From positions 1-64,000 of the forward strand of contig NZ_JAUJZH010000030.1 in the NCBI RefSeq assembly GCF_030486595.1: a stretch of 64,000 nt of DNA. Reading direction: 5' to 3'. Below the pieces are notes generated by a model, which had not been told where the DNA came from, made no database searches, and saw nothing but the letters and a program-made list of their open reading frames with translations. The DNA comes from Variovorax ginsengisoli. GTDB taxonomy: Bacteria; Pseudomonadota; Gammaproteobacteria; Burkholderiales; Burkholderiaceae_C. Below are positions 10,021 through 18,517 of this stretch, in pieces (within the stretch, counting starts at the first letter, position 1; every line of letters starts with the position of its first letter). The position numbers and the translations under genes were made by a program.

Positions 10021-10426
10021 GACGTTGTATCACGCTGTGAGGGATTACCCTCCTAGCCGCGAAAGCCGCGGACCGCGGCAAGCGCAGGTGTTCTTCTTGA
10101 GCGAGCCGTGGTTCACGGGGCGCTCCTGATGGGAGCCGCGATGTCCACGGTCATGTCGGTCCTCACGTCGAGCATGTATCCGAGCCGAGCGTCAACGGGC
10201 GCGCCCGCGTCGGGGCCACGGCGGCGCGGCGCCGGGAAATTGAGGTGAAGGTGTGCTGAATTCGCGGCGTCGAGTGACGCAGGAATGCCGGACCGTTTGC
10301 GTCTCGCGCGTTTGCCCTGGGAGCGGGAACCTTTCTGAGCCATCGACATCACGAGAAGAGTCGCGCCTTCAGGCGCTGCGTCTGATCTGCAGCCTGTGGC
10401 GTGCGTTCGACCTTGGAAGGACCGAA
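10021..10426. other. intergenic region, no recognised gene
   Basis: Between the tctB operator palindrome and the small gene at 10427. Reading frames on both strands here (for example 10113-10433 on the minus strand) have Arg/Pro-rich translations without recognisable motifs and are treated as chance frames in GC-rich DNA. Confidence 0.5.
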
Positions 10427-10666
10427 ATGACACAGACTGTGGATTTGCTTGCCGACATCGATCCGGATCGCATCTTCAGGGAATTGGCTGTCCAATACCG
10501 CCTGCTGGCCGACAGTGAGGCCGGGGTAAGCGACGATCTTTGGAGCTACACAATGGCCGTGGTTGCGCTTTGCGCAAGGATTGCCGACGCCCACACTGAT
10601 CTGGAGCGGGGCGGGACGGCCGGGTCATCAGTTCGCGCAGCGCTGCTTGACTATCGAATTCGCTAG
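10427..10666 (+). CDS. small hypothetical protein (79 aa)
   Basis: A short gene whose ATG follows GGAAGGACCGAA, a good ribosome-binding site. The product (MTQTVDLLADIDPDRIFREL ...) has an acidic, helical-looking N-terminal half and ends LLDYRIR. There is no signal peptide or membrane segment. I do not recognise a family. It is immediately upstream of a MarR-type regulator gene (145 bases apart) on the same strand. The reading frame runs open from 10253, but the ribosome-binding site decides for 10427. Confidence 0.5.
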   Translation: MTQTVDLLADIDPDRIFRELAVQYRLLADSEAGVSDDLWSYTMAVVALCARIADAHTDLERGGTAGSSVRAALLDYRIR

Positions 10667-10811
10667 TTGGCCAGTAGATCGTTTCGCGGAAGGAGCGGCG
10701 AATCTCTGGCCGGTCTCGGTGACCCTGGCCGTTGGCGCGGTGCAGGCCTCCCGTAGGCCATGCAATACTCGGCAGCGCTGTTACATTCGTGCATTCACCC
10801 AGCCAATTGCC

Positions 10812-11228
10812 ATGCCGACTCCCCCAAGTGACGCCGAGAAGCAGCGCTTCGAGGCCCTTTCAGACTTCCGATTCAGACTGCGAAGCTTCCTGAGGTTCAG
10901 CGAAGATGCCGCTCGCGCTGAAGGCATCACTGTCCTGCAGTATCAACTCATGTTGCATACCCAGGGCTTCCCGGGTAAGAACTGGGCGACGATCGGCGAG
11001 ATCGCCGAGCGACTCCAGGCTCAACCGCATGGCGTCGTCGCCCTGGTGACCCGCTGCGAGGAGGCTGGCCTGGTCAAGCGCAAGACCAGCAAGGTCGATC
11101 GTCGACAGGTCGAGGTCCACCTGTTGGCCGCTGGACGCAGGAAGCTCGCCACGCTCGCCACTCAACACGCCGACCAACTCGATGCGCTCGCTCTGGCAGT
11201 CCGGCTGGCGAGCCGGATTCAGGATTGA
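10812..11228 (+). CDS. MarR-family transcriptional regulator
   Basis: 138-residue winged-helix regulator. A helical N-terminus (ALSDFRFRLRSFLRFSEDAA) is followed by the DNA-binding region: LQYQLMLHTQGFPGKNWATI, GEIAERLQAQPHGVVALVTR (recognition helix) and the wing RKTSKVDRRQVEVHLLAAGR. MarR proteins dimerise and repress nearby genes until an aromatic or phenolic ligand binds. ATG 10812 fits family length; the frame is open to 10563 with no family similarity. Its target is not obvious: small hypothetical genes flank it on both sides. Confidence 0.88.
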   Translation: MPTPPSDAEKQRFEALSDFRFRLRSFLRFSEDAARAEGITVLQYQLMLHTQGFPGKNWATIGEIAERLQAQPHGVVALVTRCEEAGLVKRKTSKVDRRQVEVHLLAAGRRKLATLATQHADQLDALALAVRLASRIQD

Positions 11229-11638
11229 CGGACGACGAAGGGTTCGCCTCCGACGACTGCTCTGGACTTTATGTCACGTTGTGATTAAAGTGCCTTGTTT
11301 CTGGCGGCGAGGGCTACGAGAGAAGGTGCGCATCCGCCTGCCGCAAATCAGAGGCAACCGCATGAATGGATCTTCCTCACTTGCTTCTTCAGACGACTTG
11401 GTCATGGACGCGCTGAAGCTCGCGCTGTGGTGGTTGGCGACCGACCCAAGACGCCATGGAGAGGATTCCGAGCGGCACGTTTGTGCACAAGCCGACCTGC
11501 GAATTCGCGAAGCCATGGCGGTTCGACGACTCGAACGAGCTCGCTCCCGGTCGACATACTCCCCCACCGAGTCCTGATCCCAGGTCGCCATACTTGAGAG
11601 CTTCGTCACTCTGGCGAAGGCATCACTGTTTGAAATAC
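11229..11638. other. intergenic region, no recognised gene
   Basis: Follows the MarR gene. An open frame at 11182-11577 includes a short stretch (LVMDALKLALWW) slightly reminiscent of IS3 transposases, but the surrounding residues do not support it. Nothing else is recognised; a degenerate remnant is possible. Confidence 0.4.
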
Positions 11639-11938
11639 ATGAATCTTCGTTACTCTTCACTGTCCTTGTGCTTCGCGCTGTTCGCCACGTGCTCCTTCGC
11701 TGCGCCCAGCGATTCCGACATCGCGGATCGCTACCTCGATCTGAACGCTTGCATGGATCAGGCCATGGGAAAAGGGTGGCAGCGTCGATATGACATTCAT
11801 ATGTCGACGAACCGCTGGGGCGCATCGGAGGCAAGTCCTGCGGACCTTGACTCTGCGCCCCAAGCCGTGCGCGTAACCGCGCTCCGATGCCGCCGTGAGA
11901 CGACTCCCGCCCCCCACTCACCGCCGTTCAGCCAGTAA
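11639..11938 (+). CDS. small secreted hypothetical protein (99 aa)
   Basis: Begins MNLRYSSLSLCFALFATCSF followed by AAPS, a good Sec signal peptide with a likely cleavage after SFA. The next ~35 residues (DSDIADRYLDLNACMDQAMG) look like a genuine helical protein. The last third is Pro/Arg-rich and may be out of the original frame, so the gene may be truncated. No family is recognised and no operon partner is evident. Confidence 0.4.
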   Translation: MNLRYSSLSLCFALFATCSFAAPSDSDIADRYLDLNACMDQAMGKGWQRRYDIHMSTNRWGASEASPADLDSAPQAVRVTALRCRRETTPAPHSPPFSQ

Positions 11939-12132
11939 AGGCGCGACGCCCGCAGCACTGCCTCGGTCGGCCCCGAGCCTCGGAGCCCTGCGCGCGCCCT
12001 CGCGCGGCAGGACGGTTCCATGCTGGCGACGAACCGAAAAGCAACCGCAATCAGTCCGATCCCGGCCCGCGCACCCGGGAGCAGTCGGCGCCGTTGCGCC
12101 CCGCCGTTGTCGACACAGCGCGACCTGCCTCG

Positions 12133-12588
12133 TCAGGAGTGCTGGCCTCCGACCTGTTGCGACCACAGGAACAACGCCTTTGCCGGCAGGCCTTCACTGT
12201 CGACTACCGTCTTGTTCAGGGTCTTTCTGTCGAACGTTGCATCGACGTCGTAGTGACCCGGGGAAAGCCGGGCCAGGACAAACGGTCCAGTCGATACGGT
12301 CTGCAGCAGCGCATGACCCCTGGCATCTCGAATCACGACGTTGACATCGGCCGCGAAGTCGGCGCCATGCCGGTCCTTCGTGGCGGATTCGAGCGTCAGC
12401 GGCCATTTGGGGCTCGCTTTCTCGATCGCCCTGGATTCTTCCCGGCCGATGCCGCGGCTCATGAACTCGACCGCACCGGCCTTCTAGACCGGTGGCGACG
12501 TGGTGGCGCTCGCATAGGCGGCGCCCAACGCCAGCGGTCCCAGTGCCGCTGCGATGGCGACGGCGGTCATGTTGAACTTTGCTCTCAT
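12133..12588 (-). pseudogene. periplasmic carboxypeptidase-regulatory-like domain protein interrupted by TAG
   Basis: From ATG 12588, preceded by a strong GGGAAAGGAG ribosome-binding site, the frame encodes a Sec signal peptide (MTAVAIAAALGPLALGAAYA), then meets an in-frame TAG at 12486-12484, then continues without another stop to 12133. The second part holds FMSRGIGREESRAIE and a small beta-sandwich (DVNVVIRDARGHALLQTVST, FVLARLSPGHYDVDATFDRK), as in short periplasmic proteins with a carboxypeptidase-regulatory-like (transthyretin-fold) domain. Restoring TAG to a sense codon would give a normal 151-residue product. It sits just downstream of the htrA-like gene (82 bases) on the same strand. 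The nonsense codon could be real decay or a base-call error. Confidence 0.75.
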
Positions 12589-12669
12589 CTCGTTTCTCCT
12601 TTCCCGTAGTGGAGCAACGAAGTCATGCAATGCGTTGCTCCAGGCACTGCCTTGCGTGCGCGTCCTTCG

Positions 12670-14154
12670 TCAGCCGATGGGAACAGGCACAAAGATCTTG
12701 TTTCCGTCGCGCTGGATCAGCAGCGCCACCGCCTTGCTTGACTTCGTGACCAGATCGCGCACTTGGGCGGGGCTGTTGACCGGGTTTTGGTCGACGGCCA
12801 CGAGCACGTCGCCTGGAAGTACACCGGCGAGTGCCGCGGGCCCATGGACGTCCTCGATGAACAGGCCGCCGCTTACCCCGGCTTCGCGCCGCTCCTGCGG
12901 CTGCAGCGGGCGCAAGGCGAGTCCAAGGTCACCCTTGGCGCCTGAGATGCCGGAGTTCACAAGGCTGGCGGCCTTGCCACCAGCATCGCCAAGAGTGACC
13001 GTGACGTGTTCGCGGCTGCCCTGGCGATAGACGTCGAGCGCAGCTTTGTCGCCGGGGCTGGCCATTCCTATCAGCGCGGGGAGATCGCCGGACGAGACGA
13101 TGGGCTGTCCGTTCACCTTGACGATCACGTCGCCAGCCTTGAGCCCCGCATGGTCGGCGGGGCCGCCCTTGACGACGTTCGAGACCAGCGCGCCTTCGGG
13201 CCTGTCGAGCTTGAACGAGTCGGCCAGCGTTTGATTCACCTCCTGGACGGTGACACCGAGAAGGGCGTGTGTGGCCTTTCCCGTGGCGACGATCTGGTCC
13301 TTCACGCGTGTCGCCACCTCGATCGGAATCGCGAACGAGAGACCTTGGAAGCCTCCGCTTCCGGTGAAAATCTGCGACGTGATTCCGACGACCTCGCCGC
13401 GCGAGTCGATCAAGGGCCCGCCCGAGTTGCCGGGATTGACGGCCGCGTCCGTCTGGATGAAGGGAACGTAGCCATCGCCCGGAAGCGCGCGTCCCTTGGC
13501 ACTGACGACGCCGGCACTCACGCTATTGGCAAAGCCAAAGGGCGAACCAATTGCCAGGACCCACTGACCAACTTTCAGGTCACGCGAATTGCCAATGCTC
13601 AACGTCGGCAGATTCCGAGCGTCGATCTTGAGCACGGCGACATCCGTCTTCGGGTCGACGCCCAGCACCTTGGCCTTGAATTCGCGTCGGTCGGTCAGCT
13701 TGACCACAACTTCCTGGGCATCGCGCACGACGTGCGCGTTGGTGAGGATCACGCCGTTGCTGCTGACGATGAACCCCGAACCCAGGCCATGGGAAGGGAT
13801 TTCGGTCTGACCGGGAAGCGAGCCGCCCGGGGCTTCGAACCGCCTGAAGAACTCGAGGAAGGGGTCGTTGAGATCCAGGGGCGGAAAGCCGTGACGAGGC
13901 AGGTTGGGGCCGTCGTGCTTGCGATCGGCGACTTGCCTGCTGCCGCTGACGGTGATGTTGACGACCGCGCCGCCGCAGCGCTCGACAATCTGAGAGAAGT
14001 CGCGAGTCACTGCCGGGCTGCCGGCCGCCGCGGACGAGGCGCTTGGTGCCGCGCCGGGCGCTATCGTCTGCGCATGCGTTCCGCAAGCGCTCAGCGCGCT
14101 TGCCGCGACAAGCGCAAGGACAAAACGGGAAGGGGCCTTCGAGGGAATGCTCAT
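12670..14154 (-). CDS. HtrA/DegP-type periplasmic serine protease (Do family)
   Basis: 494-residue envelope protease/chaperone. The N-terminus has a signal peptide ending in a lipobox-like LSAC (Cys24), so it may be membrane-anchored. The trypsin-like domain carries the catalytic triad His141 (TNAHVV), Asp171 (KTDVAVLKID) and Ser244 (NPGNSGGPL), and two PDZ domains follow (from about 290 and 395). Length and layout match the Do family (DegP/DegQ/MucD). The ATG has GGGAG six bases upstream. It degrades or refolds damaged periplasmic proteins. The downstream gene on the same strand is the nonsense-interrupted periplasmic protein; an IS1182 element inserted 235 bases upstream of the start. Confidence 0.95.
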   Translation of the reverse strand: MSIPSKAPSRFVLALVAASALSACGTHAQTIAPGAAPSASSAAAGSPAVTRDFSQIVERCGGAVVNITVSGSRQVADRKHDGPNLPRHGFPPLDLNDPFLEFFRRFEAPGGSLPGQTEIPSHGLGSGFIVSSNGVILTNAHVVRDAQEVVVKLTDRREFKAKVLGVDPKTDVAVLKIDARNLPTLSIGNSRDLKVGQWVLAIGSPFGFANSVSAGVVSAKGRALPGDGYVPFIQTDAAVNPGNSGGPLIDSRGEVVGITSQIFTGSGGFQGLSFAIPIEVATRVKDQIVATGKATHALLGVTVQEVNQTLADSFKLDRPEGALVSNVVKGGPADHAGLKAGDVIVKVNGQPIVSSGDLPALIGMASPGDKAALDVYRQGSREHVTVTLGDAGGKAASLVNSGISGAKGDLGLALRPLQPQERREAGVSGGLFIEDVHGPAALAGVLPGDVLVAVDQNPVNSPAQVRDLVTKSSKAVALLIQRDGNKIFVPVPIG

Positions 14155-14389
14155 GATGTCTCCCGGCAGAACTTATGACCTTCAAAAGGCTAGACCCGAA
14201 GCCTTAAGCGGCTCTTAATGCAACTGCTGCGCGCGCAGGCTTGCGTTTGCGTTCTCGTTTGCGCATTAGGTCGGCAATCGTTACCTCGTTGGGCATCGGC
14301 GCCGAAGGAAGCACCGAAAAGACGAGATCACCGCTGCAGAGGCGGCGATCTCCAGCTTCGATCTCAAAGAAGCGAGCAGGCCGAAGCAC

Positions 14390-14411
14390 GGCTAGGAGTC
14401 TGGGCGGCAGA
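14390..14411 (+). repeat. IS1182 left terminal inverted repeat
   Basis: Exact reverse complement of 15900-15921 over 22 bases; begins GGCTAGGAGTCTGGGCGG. Confidence 0.92.
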
Positions 14412-14530
14412 CGGTTTGCAGCGGGCAATGGGCGCGGCTTGACGCGACTCGAGTCGTGGGTTGGTGCGGTGGGAGTGCCAGGGGTCGCAATTGCGAGGCT
14501 CGAGAGAGCGTTCTGAGCCTGCTCAGACCC

Positions 14531-15853
14531 TCAAGCCGCCTGCATCGTCGCCATTCTTCGCAGATTCAGCGCCATGCACACGAGTTTCCATTCGGCTTGC
14601 ACTCGGTCCAGTCCGCGCATGCTGAACTGACGGAACCCCAGGACGTTCTTGATCCAGCCGTTCGGTGGTTCGGCCAGCCATTTGCGGCGGCGGTACGCGT
14701 CGCGCGCCTCTGGCATCTTCCTCTTCGCCACCAACGCTGCGGTGAGCGGCAGCGATGTCTCGTTGATCGCTCGGTGTTCCTTGCCTTCGCGCCCGATGGC
14801 CACTACCAGGTCTGTGCAACCGGCAAGCGCCGTGAACACGGCTTCGCTGCGGTAGCCCGCATCGGCCAGCGTCTGCTCGGGATATGCACCCAGCGTGTCC
14901 TTGACGGCCTCCAGCATCGTGGGCAGTTCGCGCACGTCCGAGGCGTTGTTGATCAACTCGGCCGCCACGATGATGTGGGCCCTGTCGTCCACGGCGGTCT
15001 GGGCGTTGTAGGCCGGGTCGAACCCGCCGCCGGCGCGCTGCATGATGCGGCTGTCGGGATCGGTGAAGTTGTCCTGATCCTTGTCCTTGGGCACGCCGAA
15101 GGGCCGGCTGTAGCGCCCGCCCTTGGGCTTGCCGTCCTTGCCGCGCGGCTTCTGGTCGTCGTCGTCGCTGCGCCCGCGTTCGAGGTCGGCTTCGCGTTGA
15201 CGCGCCTCCAGCCGGGCGCGCGCTGCGGCGATGGCATCGAGGCGGTCCTGGCGTCGCGCGATCTCCGCCGGGATGTCCAAGTCCGGCTCGTTCTTCTCGG
15301 CTTCATCGGCCGCACGGGCCTTGTTCAGCAAAGCCTGGATCTGGGCCTTCAACTCGGCTTCGGCCTTGAGCATGTGACCGTAGCTCATCGCCTTGTGGCG
15401 GCTCGCGTTGGCCTTGACCTTGGTGCCGTCCACCGCGATCGTCCCGAGCTTGACCAAGCCCATCTCGCGCGCCAGGCGCACCACCTGCACGAACAGATCG
15501 CCGAGTTCCTTCAGGTGGATGGCGCGGAAGTCGCGGATCGTGCGGTGCGCAGGGAAGTTGCGCGCCGCCAGCACCCGGAACGCCACGTCCTCGTGCAGCT
15601 TGCGCGCGATCTTGCGTGAGCTGAACACGCCCGTGGCGTAGCCGTAGACCAGCACCTTGACCATCATGGCCGGGTGGAACGGCTGGTTGCGTGGGCCGTC
15701 CTTGTCGTAGCGCGCATGGAAGGCGCCAAGGTCGAGTCCGTCCACGGCGTCGCTGATGAAGTGCGCCAGGTGCCCTTCGGGCAACCATTCCTGCAGCGTC
15801 TCGGGCAGCAGCATCATCTGCTGCGGCTCGTAGGGAAGGTAGTTCGCGGCCAT
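14531..15853 (-). CDS. IS1182-family transposase
   Basis: 440-residue DDE transposase. The N-terminal domain (MAANYLPYEPQQMMLLPETL) and FHPAMMVKVLVYGYATGVFS are characteristic. The catalytic residues are in GTIAVDGTKVKANASRHKAM (first Asp), YNAQTAVDDRAHIIVAAE (second Asp) and WLAEPPNGWIKNVLGFRQFS (Glu). A Lys/Asp/Arg-rich insertion (about 185-255) separates the halves, as usual in this family. It catalyses cut-and-paste movement of the surrounding element. Full length, no disruption. Confidence 0.95.
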   Translation of the reverse strand: MAANYLPYEPQQMMLLPETLQEWLPEGHLAHFISDAVDGLDLGAFHARYDKDGPRNQPFHPAMMVKVLVYGYATGVFSSRKIARKLHEDVAFRVLAARNFPAHRTIRDFRAIHLKELGDLFVQVVRLAREMGLVKLGTIAVDGTKVKANASRHKAMSYGHMLKAEAELKAQIQALLNKARAADEAEKNEPDLDIPAEIARRQDRLDAIAAARARLEARQREADLERGRSDDDDQKPRGKDGKPKGGRYSRPFGVPKDKDQDNFTDPDSRIMQRAGGGFDPAYNAQTAVDDRAHIIVAAELINNASDVRELPTMLEAVKDTLGAYPEQTLADAGYRSEAVFTALAGCTDLVVAIGREGKEHRAINETSLPLTAALVAKRKMPEARDAYRRRKWLAEPPNGWIKNVLGFRQFSMRGLDRVQAEWKLVCMALNLRRMATMQAA

Positions 15854-15899
15854 CGCCTATCAACGAACTGCGCCCCGCTCACGACGACAGGACTGTCGC

Positions 15900-15921
15900 T
15901 CTGCCGCCCAGACTCCTAGCC
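15900..15921 (-). repeat. IS1182 right terminal inverted repeat
   Basis: Exact reverse complement of 14390-14411 over 22 bases. Confidence 0.92.
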
Positions 15922-15935
15922 ATGCTCCATCTCGA

Positions 15936-16730
15936 TCAGTAGGCAATGCCTTCGACCGCCTTGGCGCGCCCGCCCGCGGTCGACGCGTGCCGCAGCGCCT
16001 GCGTGATCACGCTCGAGGCGACCGTCGCGAAATAGCGCGCACCCCATTGTCCGTACCTTGCTTCGTCCTCGGGCGTCAGGGCGATGATGCCGGCGCAGAT
16101 GCCGGCATTCGAGACTGCGCGCAGCGCTCGCTCGATCGCTGCTTCGACTGCGGGCGACTTCCAGTCGTTGCCGAAGCCCATCGAATGCGCGAGGTCGTTG
16201 GGGCCGACGAAGACCGCATCGACGCCGGGGACCGCCGCGATCTCGGCCGCCTGATCCACGGCCTCGGGTGTCTCGATCATCACGATCAGCGCGATCCCCT
16301 CGTTGCTTCGCTGCGTGTGGGCGGCGCCGGCGAACGCGCCGTAGCCCGCGGCGCGCGAGCTGAACGCGCTGCCGCGGCGCCCGACGCCCGGGTAGCGCAC
16401 CTGTTGCACCAGGTCGCGCGCCTCATCGGCGCTTTCGACCATCGGGATCTGCACTGCGCTTGCCCCCATGTCGAGCACGCGCGCGATGTCCTGGCGCAGG
16501 CAGCGCACCACGGGCACGATGCCGCTCGCGCGCGCGGCGCGCAGCATGTGTTCGGTGGTCTCGTGGCCCGCGCTGCCGTGCTCGTTGTCGATCACGACGA
16601 AGTCGAAGCCGGCATAGCCGCACATCTCGACGATGGCAGCGCTGGGCAGTGAATTGAAGATCGCGCGCAAGGGTCGGCCGCTGCGCAGCATGGCCGGCAG
16701 GCGCGTGTCGAGAGGATGACGGATGTCCAT
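15936..16730 (-). CDS. HpcH/HpaI-family aldolase
   Basis: 264-residue class II pyruvate aldolase family member (4-hydroxy-2-oxoheptanedioate aldolase-like), which splits 4-hydroxy-2-oxo acids to pyruvate and an aldehyde with a divalent metal. The TIM-barrel motifs are present: FDFVVIDNEHGSAGHETTEH (catalytic His), PVVRCLR (substrate Arg), LIVMIETPEAV (metal Glu) and AVFVGPNDLAHSMG (metal Asp). It is the last gene of the seven-gene minus-strand operon starting at 22655, 21 bases after the RraA-type gene. The actual substrate is probably a branched or hydroxylated 2-oxo acid made by the HisD/SDR enzymes; this is inferred. The IS1182 copy ends 15 bases beyond its stop codon. Confidence 0.93.
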   Translation of the reverse strand: MDIRHPLDTRLPAMLRSGRPLRAIFNSLPSAAIVEMCGYAGFDFVVIDNEHGSAGHETTEHMLRAARASGIVPVVRCLRQDIARVLDMGASAVQIPMVESADEARDLVQQVRYPGVGRRGSAFSSRAAGYGAFAGAAHTQRSNEGIALIVMIETPEAVDQAAEIAAVPGVDAVFVGPNDLAHSMGFGNDWKSPAVEAAIERALRAVSNAGICAGIIALTPEDEARYGQWGARYFATVASSVITQALRHASTAGGRAKAVEGIAY

Positions 16731-16751
16731 GGTGTGTACTTGTCGGGTGGG

Positions 16752-17450
16752 TCAGTGGATGTCGTCGGCCGCGCACATCGCCCGCTCGAGCGCAGCGATG
16801 TCGAAGGAGCCGCTGCGCGCGGCCGCCAGCAACGGCGCCTCCTTGCGCTGGACGAGGTCGATGCAGCCCGGCAGCGCGTGCAGGTGTTCGGGCGCGATCC
16901 GGACCGCACCGTGGCGGTCGGCGTGGACCAGGTCGCCATTCGCGATGCACAAGCCGAACACTTCGACAGGCTCGCCGATGTCCACCACGTGCACGAAAGC
17001 ATGCGAAGGACCGACGCTGCCCGCCAGGATCGGAAAGTCTGGCGCCAGATCGCCGAGGTCGCGCACCGAGCCGTCGGTCAGGACGCCCGCGACGCCCAGC
17101 GCCTGATGCACCGCCGAGTTGACCTCGCCCCAGAACGATCCGGTGCCGCGGCGCTCGTCGAGGTCCTGCATCACGACGAGGGTCGGCAGGCCCGGCGTCG
17201 GCGCGACATGGCGGTAGTAGTCGAGCCGCAGCCGGCGCAGTTCCGCGGCTGGAAGCGAGGAGGGCGCCGCGGCGCGGATGCGCGCGGTGCGCGCGAAGCC
17301 GAGCATGGGCGCCAGCGGTTGCGGCGCCGCGACCAGCGTGCCGTAGGTGAAGCCGTGCGCGCTGCGCCTGCCTATGGCGAGTTCGAGCGCATTGCAGATC
17401 GTCGGCGTGTCGACCGAGCGCAGCTTGCAGATCAATTCGGCGGTGAGCAT
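16752..17450 (-). CDS. RraA-family aldolase/decarboxylase-like protein
   Basis: 232 residues of the RraA fold, shared by 4-hydroxy-4-methyl-2-oxoglutarate aldolase, oxaloacetate decarboxylase and the RNase E regulator. Features are the N-terminal LRSVDTPTICNALELAIGRR, FWGEVNSAVHQALGVAGVLT with its Gly-rich active-site loop, and DGSVRDLGDL, giving the conserved Arg-Asp pair for Mg2+ and carboxylate binding. The C-terminal VHADRHGAVRIAPEHLHALP is typical of the metabolic branch. In this operon a second aldolase (HpcH-type) follows, so one may cleave and the other decarboxylate. The start lies 8 bases after the Bug-receptor stop. Confidence 0.88.
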   Translation of the reverse strand: MLTAELICKLRSVDTPTICNALELAIGRRSAHGFTYGTLVAAPQPLAPMLGFARTARIRAAAPSSLPAAELRRLRLDYYRHVAPTPGLPTLVVMQDLDERRGTGSFWGEVNSAVHQALGVAGVLTDGSVRDLGDLAPDFPILAGSVGPSHAFVHVVDIGEPVEVFGLCIANGDLVHADRHGAVRIAPEHLHALPGCIDLVQRKEAPLLAAARSGSFDIAALERAMCAADDIH

Positions 17451-17457
17451 CGTCCAA

Positions 17458-18492
17458 CTAGTCGATCGTGATGTTGTTGGTCTTGATCAGCTCGGAAAAC
17501 TTGACAGTCTCCGCCTGGATGAACTTGCGGAATGCCTCCGGCGTCATCGGCTTGGGCGTGAAGCCCTGGCCCGCCAGGCGGTTCGTGACCGCCGGCGATT
17601 CGAGCACCGAAACCACTTCCTTGTTGAGCCAGTTCACCACTGCGGGCGGCGTGTTGGCGGGTGCGAGCAGGCCGAGCCAGGTCACGGCCTCGAAGCCGGG
17701 CACGCCCGATTCCGCGAGCGTCGGCAGCTCGGGCTGCAACGGCGAGCGGGCGAGGCTGGTCACGGCGAGCGCCTTGGCCTGGCCGTTCTTCGCGAAGGCG
17801 AGCGCCGTCGTCATGTTGTCGAACTGCATGTCGATCTGGTTGCCGGCAAGGTCGACCAGCGACTGGCTGCTGCCCTTGTAGGGCACGTGCACGGCCTTGG
17901 CGCCGATGCGGTTGAGCATCATGAGGGTGGTCAGGTGCTGCGAGGTCCCGTTGCCGCTGGTGCCATAGGACAGCGCATCCGGCTTGGCCTTGAGCAGGGC
18001 GATCAGCTCCTTCACGTTGTGCGCGCCCGACTTGTTGCCGGCCAGCAGCACCAGCGGCGTGCTCGCAAGCTGGGTGACCGGCGCGAAATCCTTGTCCACG
18101 TCGTAGCTGATCTTCTTGAGCAACGTCGGGTTGACGGACAGCGCGGTCTGGGTGCCGAGCAGCAGCGTGTACCCGTCGGGCTTCGCGCGCGCGACGAATT
18201 CGGTGCCGATGCCACCGCCCGCGCCGGCCTTGTTGTCCACCACGACCGCCGTGCCCCAGCGCTTGCCAAGCTCGTCGGCGACCAGACGCGCCACGATGTC
18301 GGTGGCGCCGCCGGCCGCAAAGGGCACGACGATCACCACGCGGCCGGTCGCCGGATAACCACCCGGGCCAGCGGCCGCGGGCGCAGCCTGTGCGATGGCG
18401 GCGCCGCCGAACGCCAGCGCCGAAAGTGCCGCGGCCGCACGCCGCAGCAGGGCGCCGCGGGTGAGCGGCGGGAAAGGAGTTCTGTTCTTCAT
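17458..18492 (-). CDS. Bug-family tripartite tricarboxylate transporter receptor
   Basis: 344-residue periplasmic solute receptor of the Bug/TctC family. A twin-Arg-containing, Ala-rich signal region (LRRAAAALSALAFGGAAIAQ) precedes the mature protein. The two ligand-binding loops are recognisable: VVPFAAGGATDIVARLVADE and VDNKAGAGGGIGTEFVARAK, with GYTLLLG after them. These receptors bind carboxylates between two lobes and hand them to TctAB. No tctAB lies beside it; a second Bug gene is directly upstream (25 bases). Substrate is probably the organic acid catabolised by the surrounding enzymes. Confidence 0.94.
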   Translation of the reverse strand: MKNRTPFPPLTRGALLRRAAAALSALAFGGAAIAQAAPAAAGPGGYPATGRVVIVVPFAAGGATDIVARLVADELGKRWGTAVVVDNKAGAGGGIGTEFVARAKPDGYTLLLGTQTALSVNPTLLKKISYDVDKDFAPVTQLASTPLVLLAGNKSGAHNVKELIALLKAKPDALSYGTSGNGTSQHLTTLMMLNRIGAKAVHVPYKGSSQSLVDLAGNQIDMQFDNMTTALAFAKNGQAKALAVTSLARSPLQPELPTLAESGVPGFEAVTWLGLLAPANTPPAVVNWLNKEVVSVLESPAVTNRLAGQGFTPKPMTPEAFRKFIQAETVKFSELIKTNNITID

Positions 18493-18517
18493 GTCGATGG
18501 GTCCGGGTGGGATGGTT

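Larger units (their letters stand above)
14390..15921 (-). mobile_element. complete IS1182-family insertion sequence
   Basis: About 1.5-kb element bounded by perfect 22-bp inverted repeats (14390-14411 and 15900-15921). Inside each repeat the outermost bases include the palindrome CTAG (14392-14395 and 15916-15919). If CTAG is a 4-bp target duplication, as in IS1182-group elements, the element proper is 14396-15915 with 16-bp repeats starting GAGTCTGGGCGGCAGA. One transposase gene fills it. It separates the htrA-like gene from the LacI-controlled catabolic operon and looks intact, thus possibly active. Confidence 0.9.

Noticed and set aside
11182..11577. Possible IS3 transposase remnant (LVMDALKLALWW)
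   Set aside because: Similarity covers only a dozen residues, with no supporting motif before or after.
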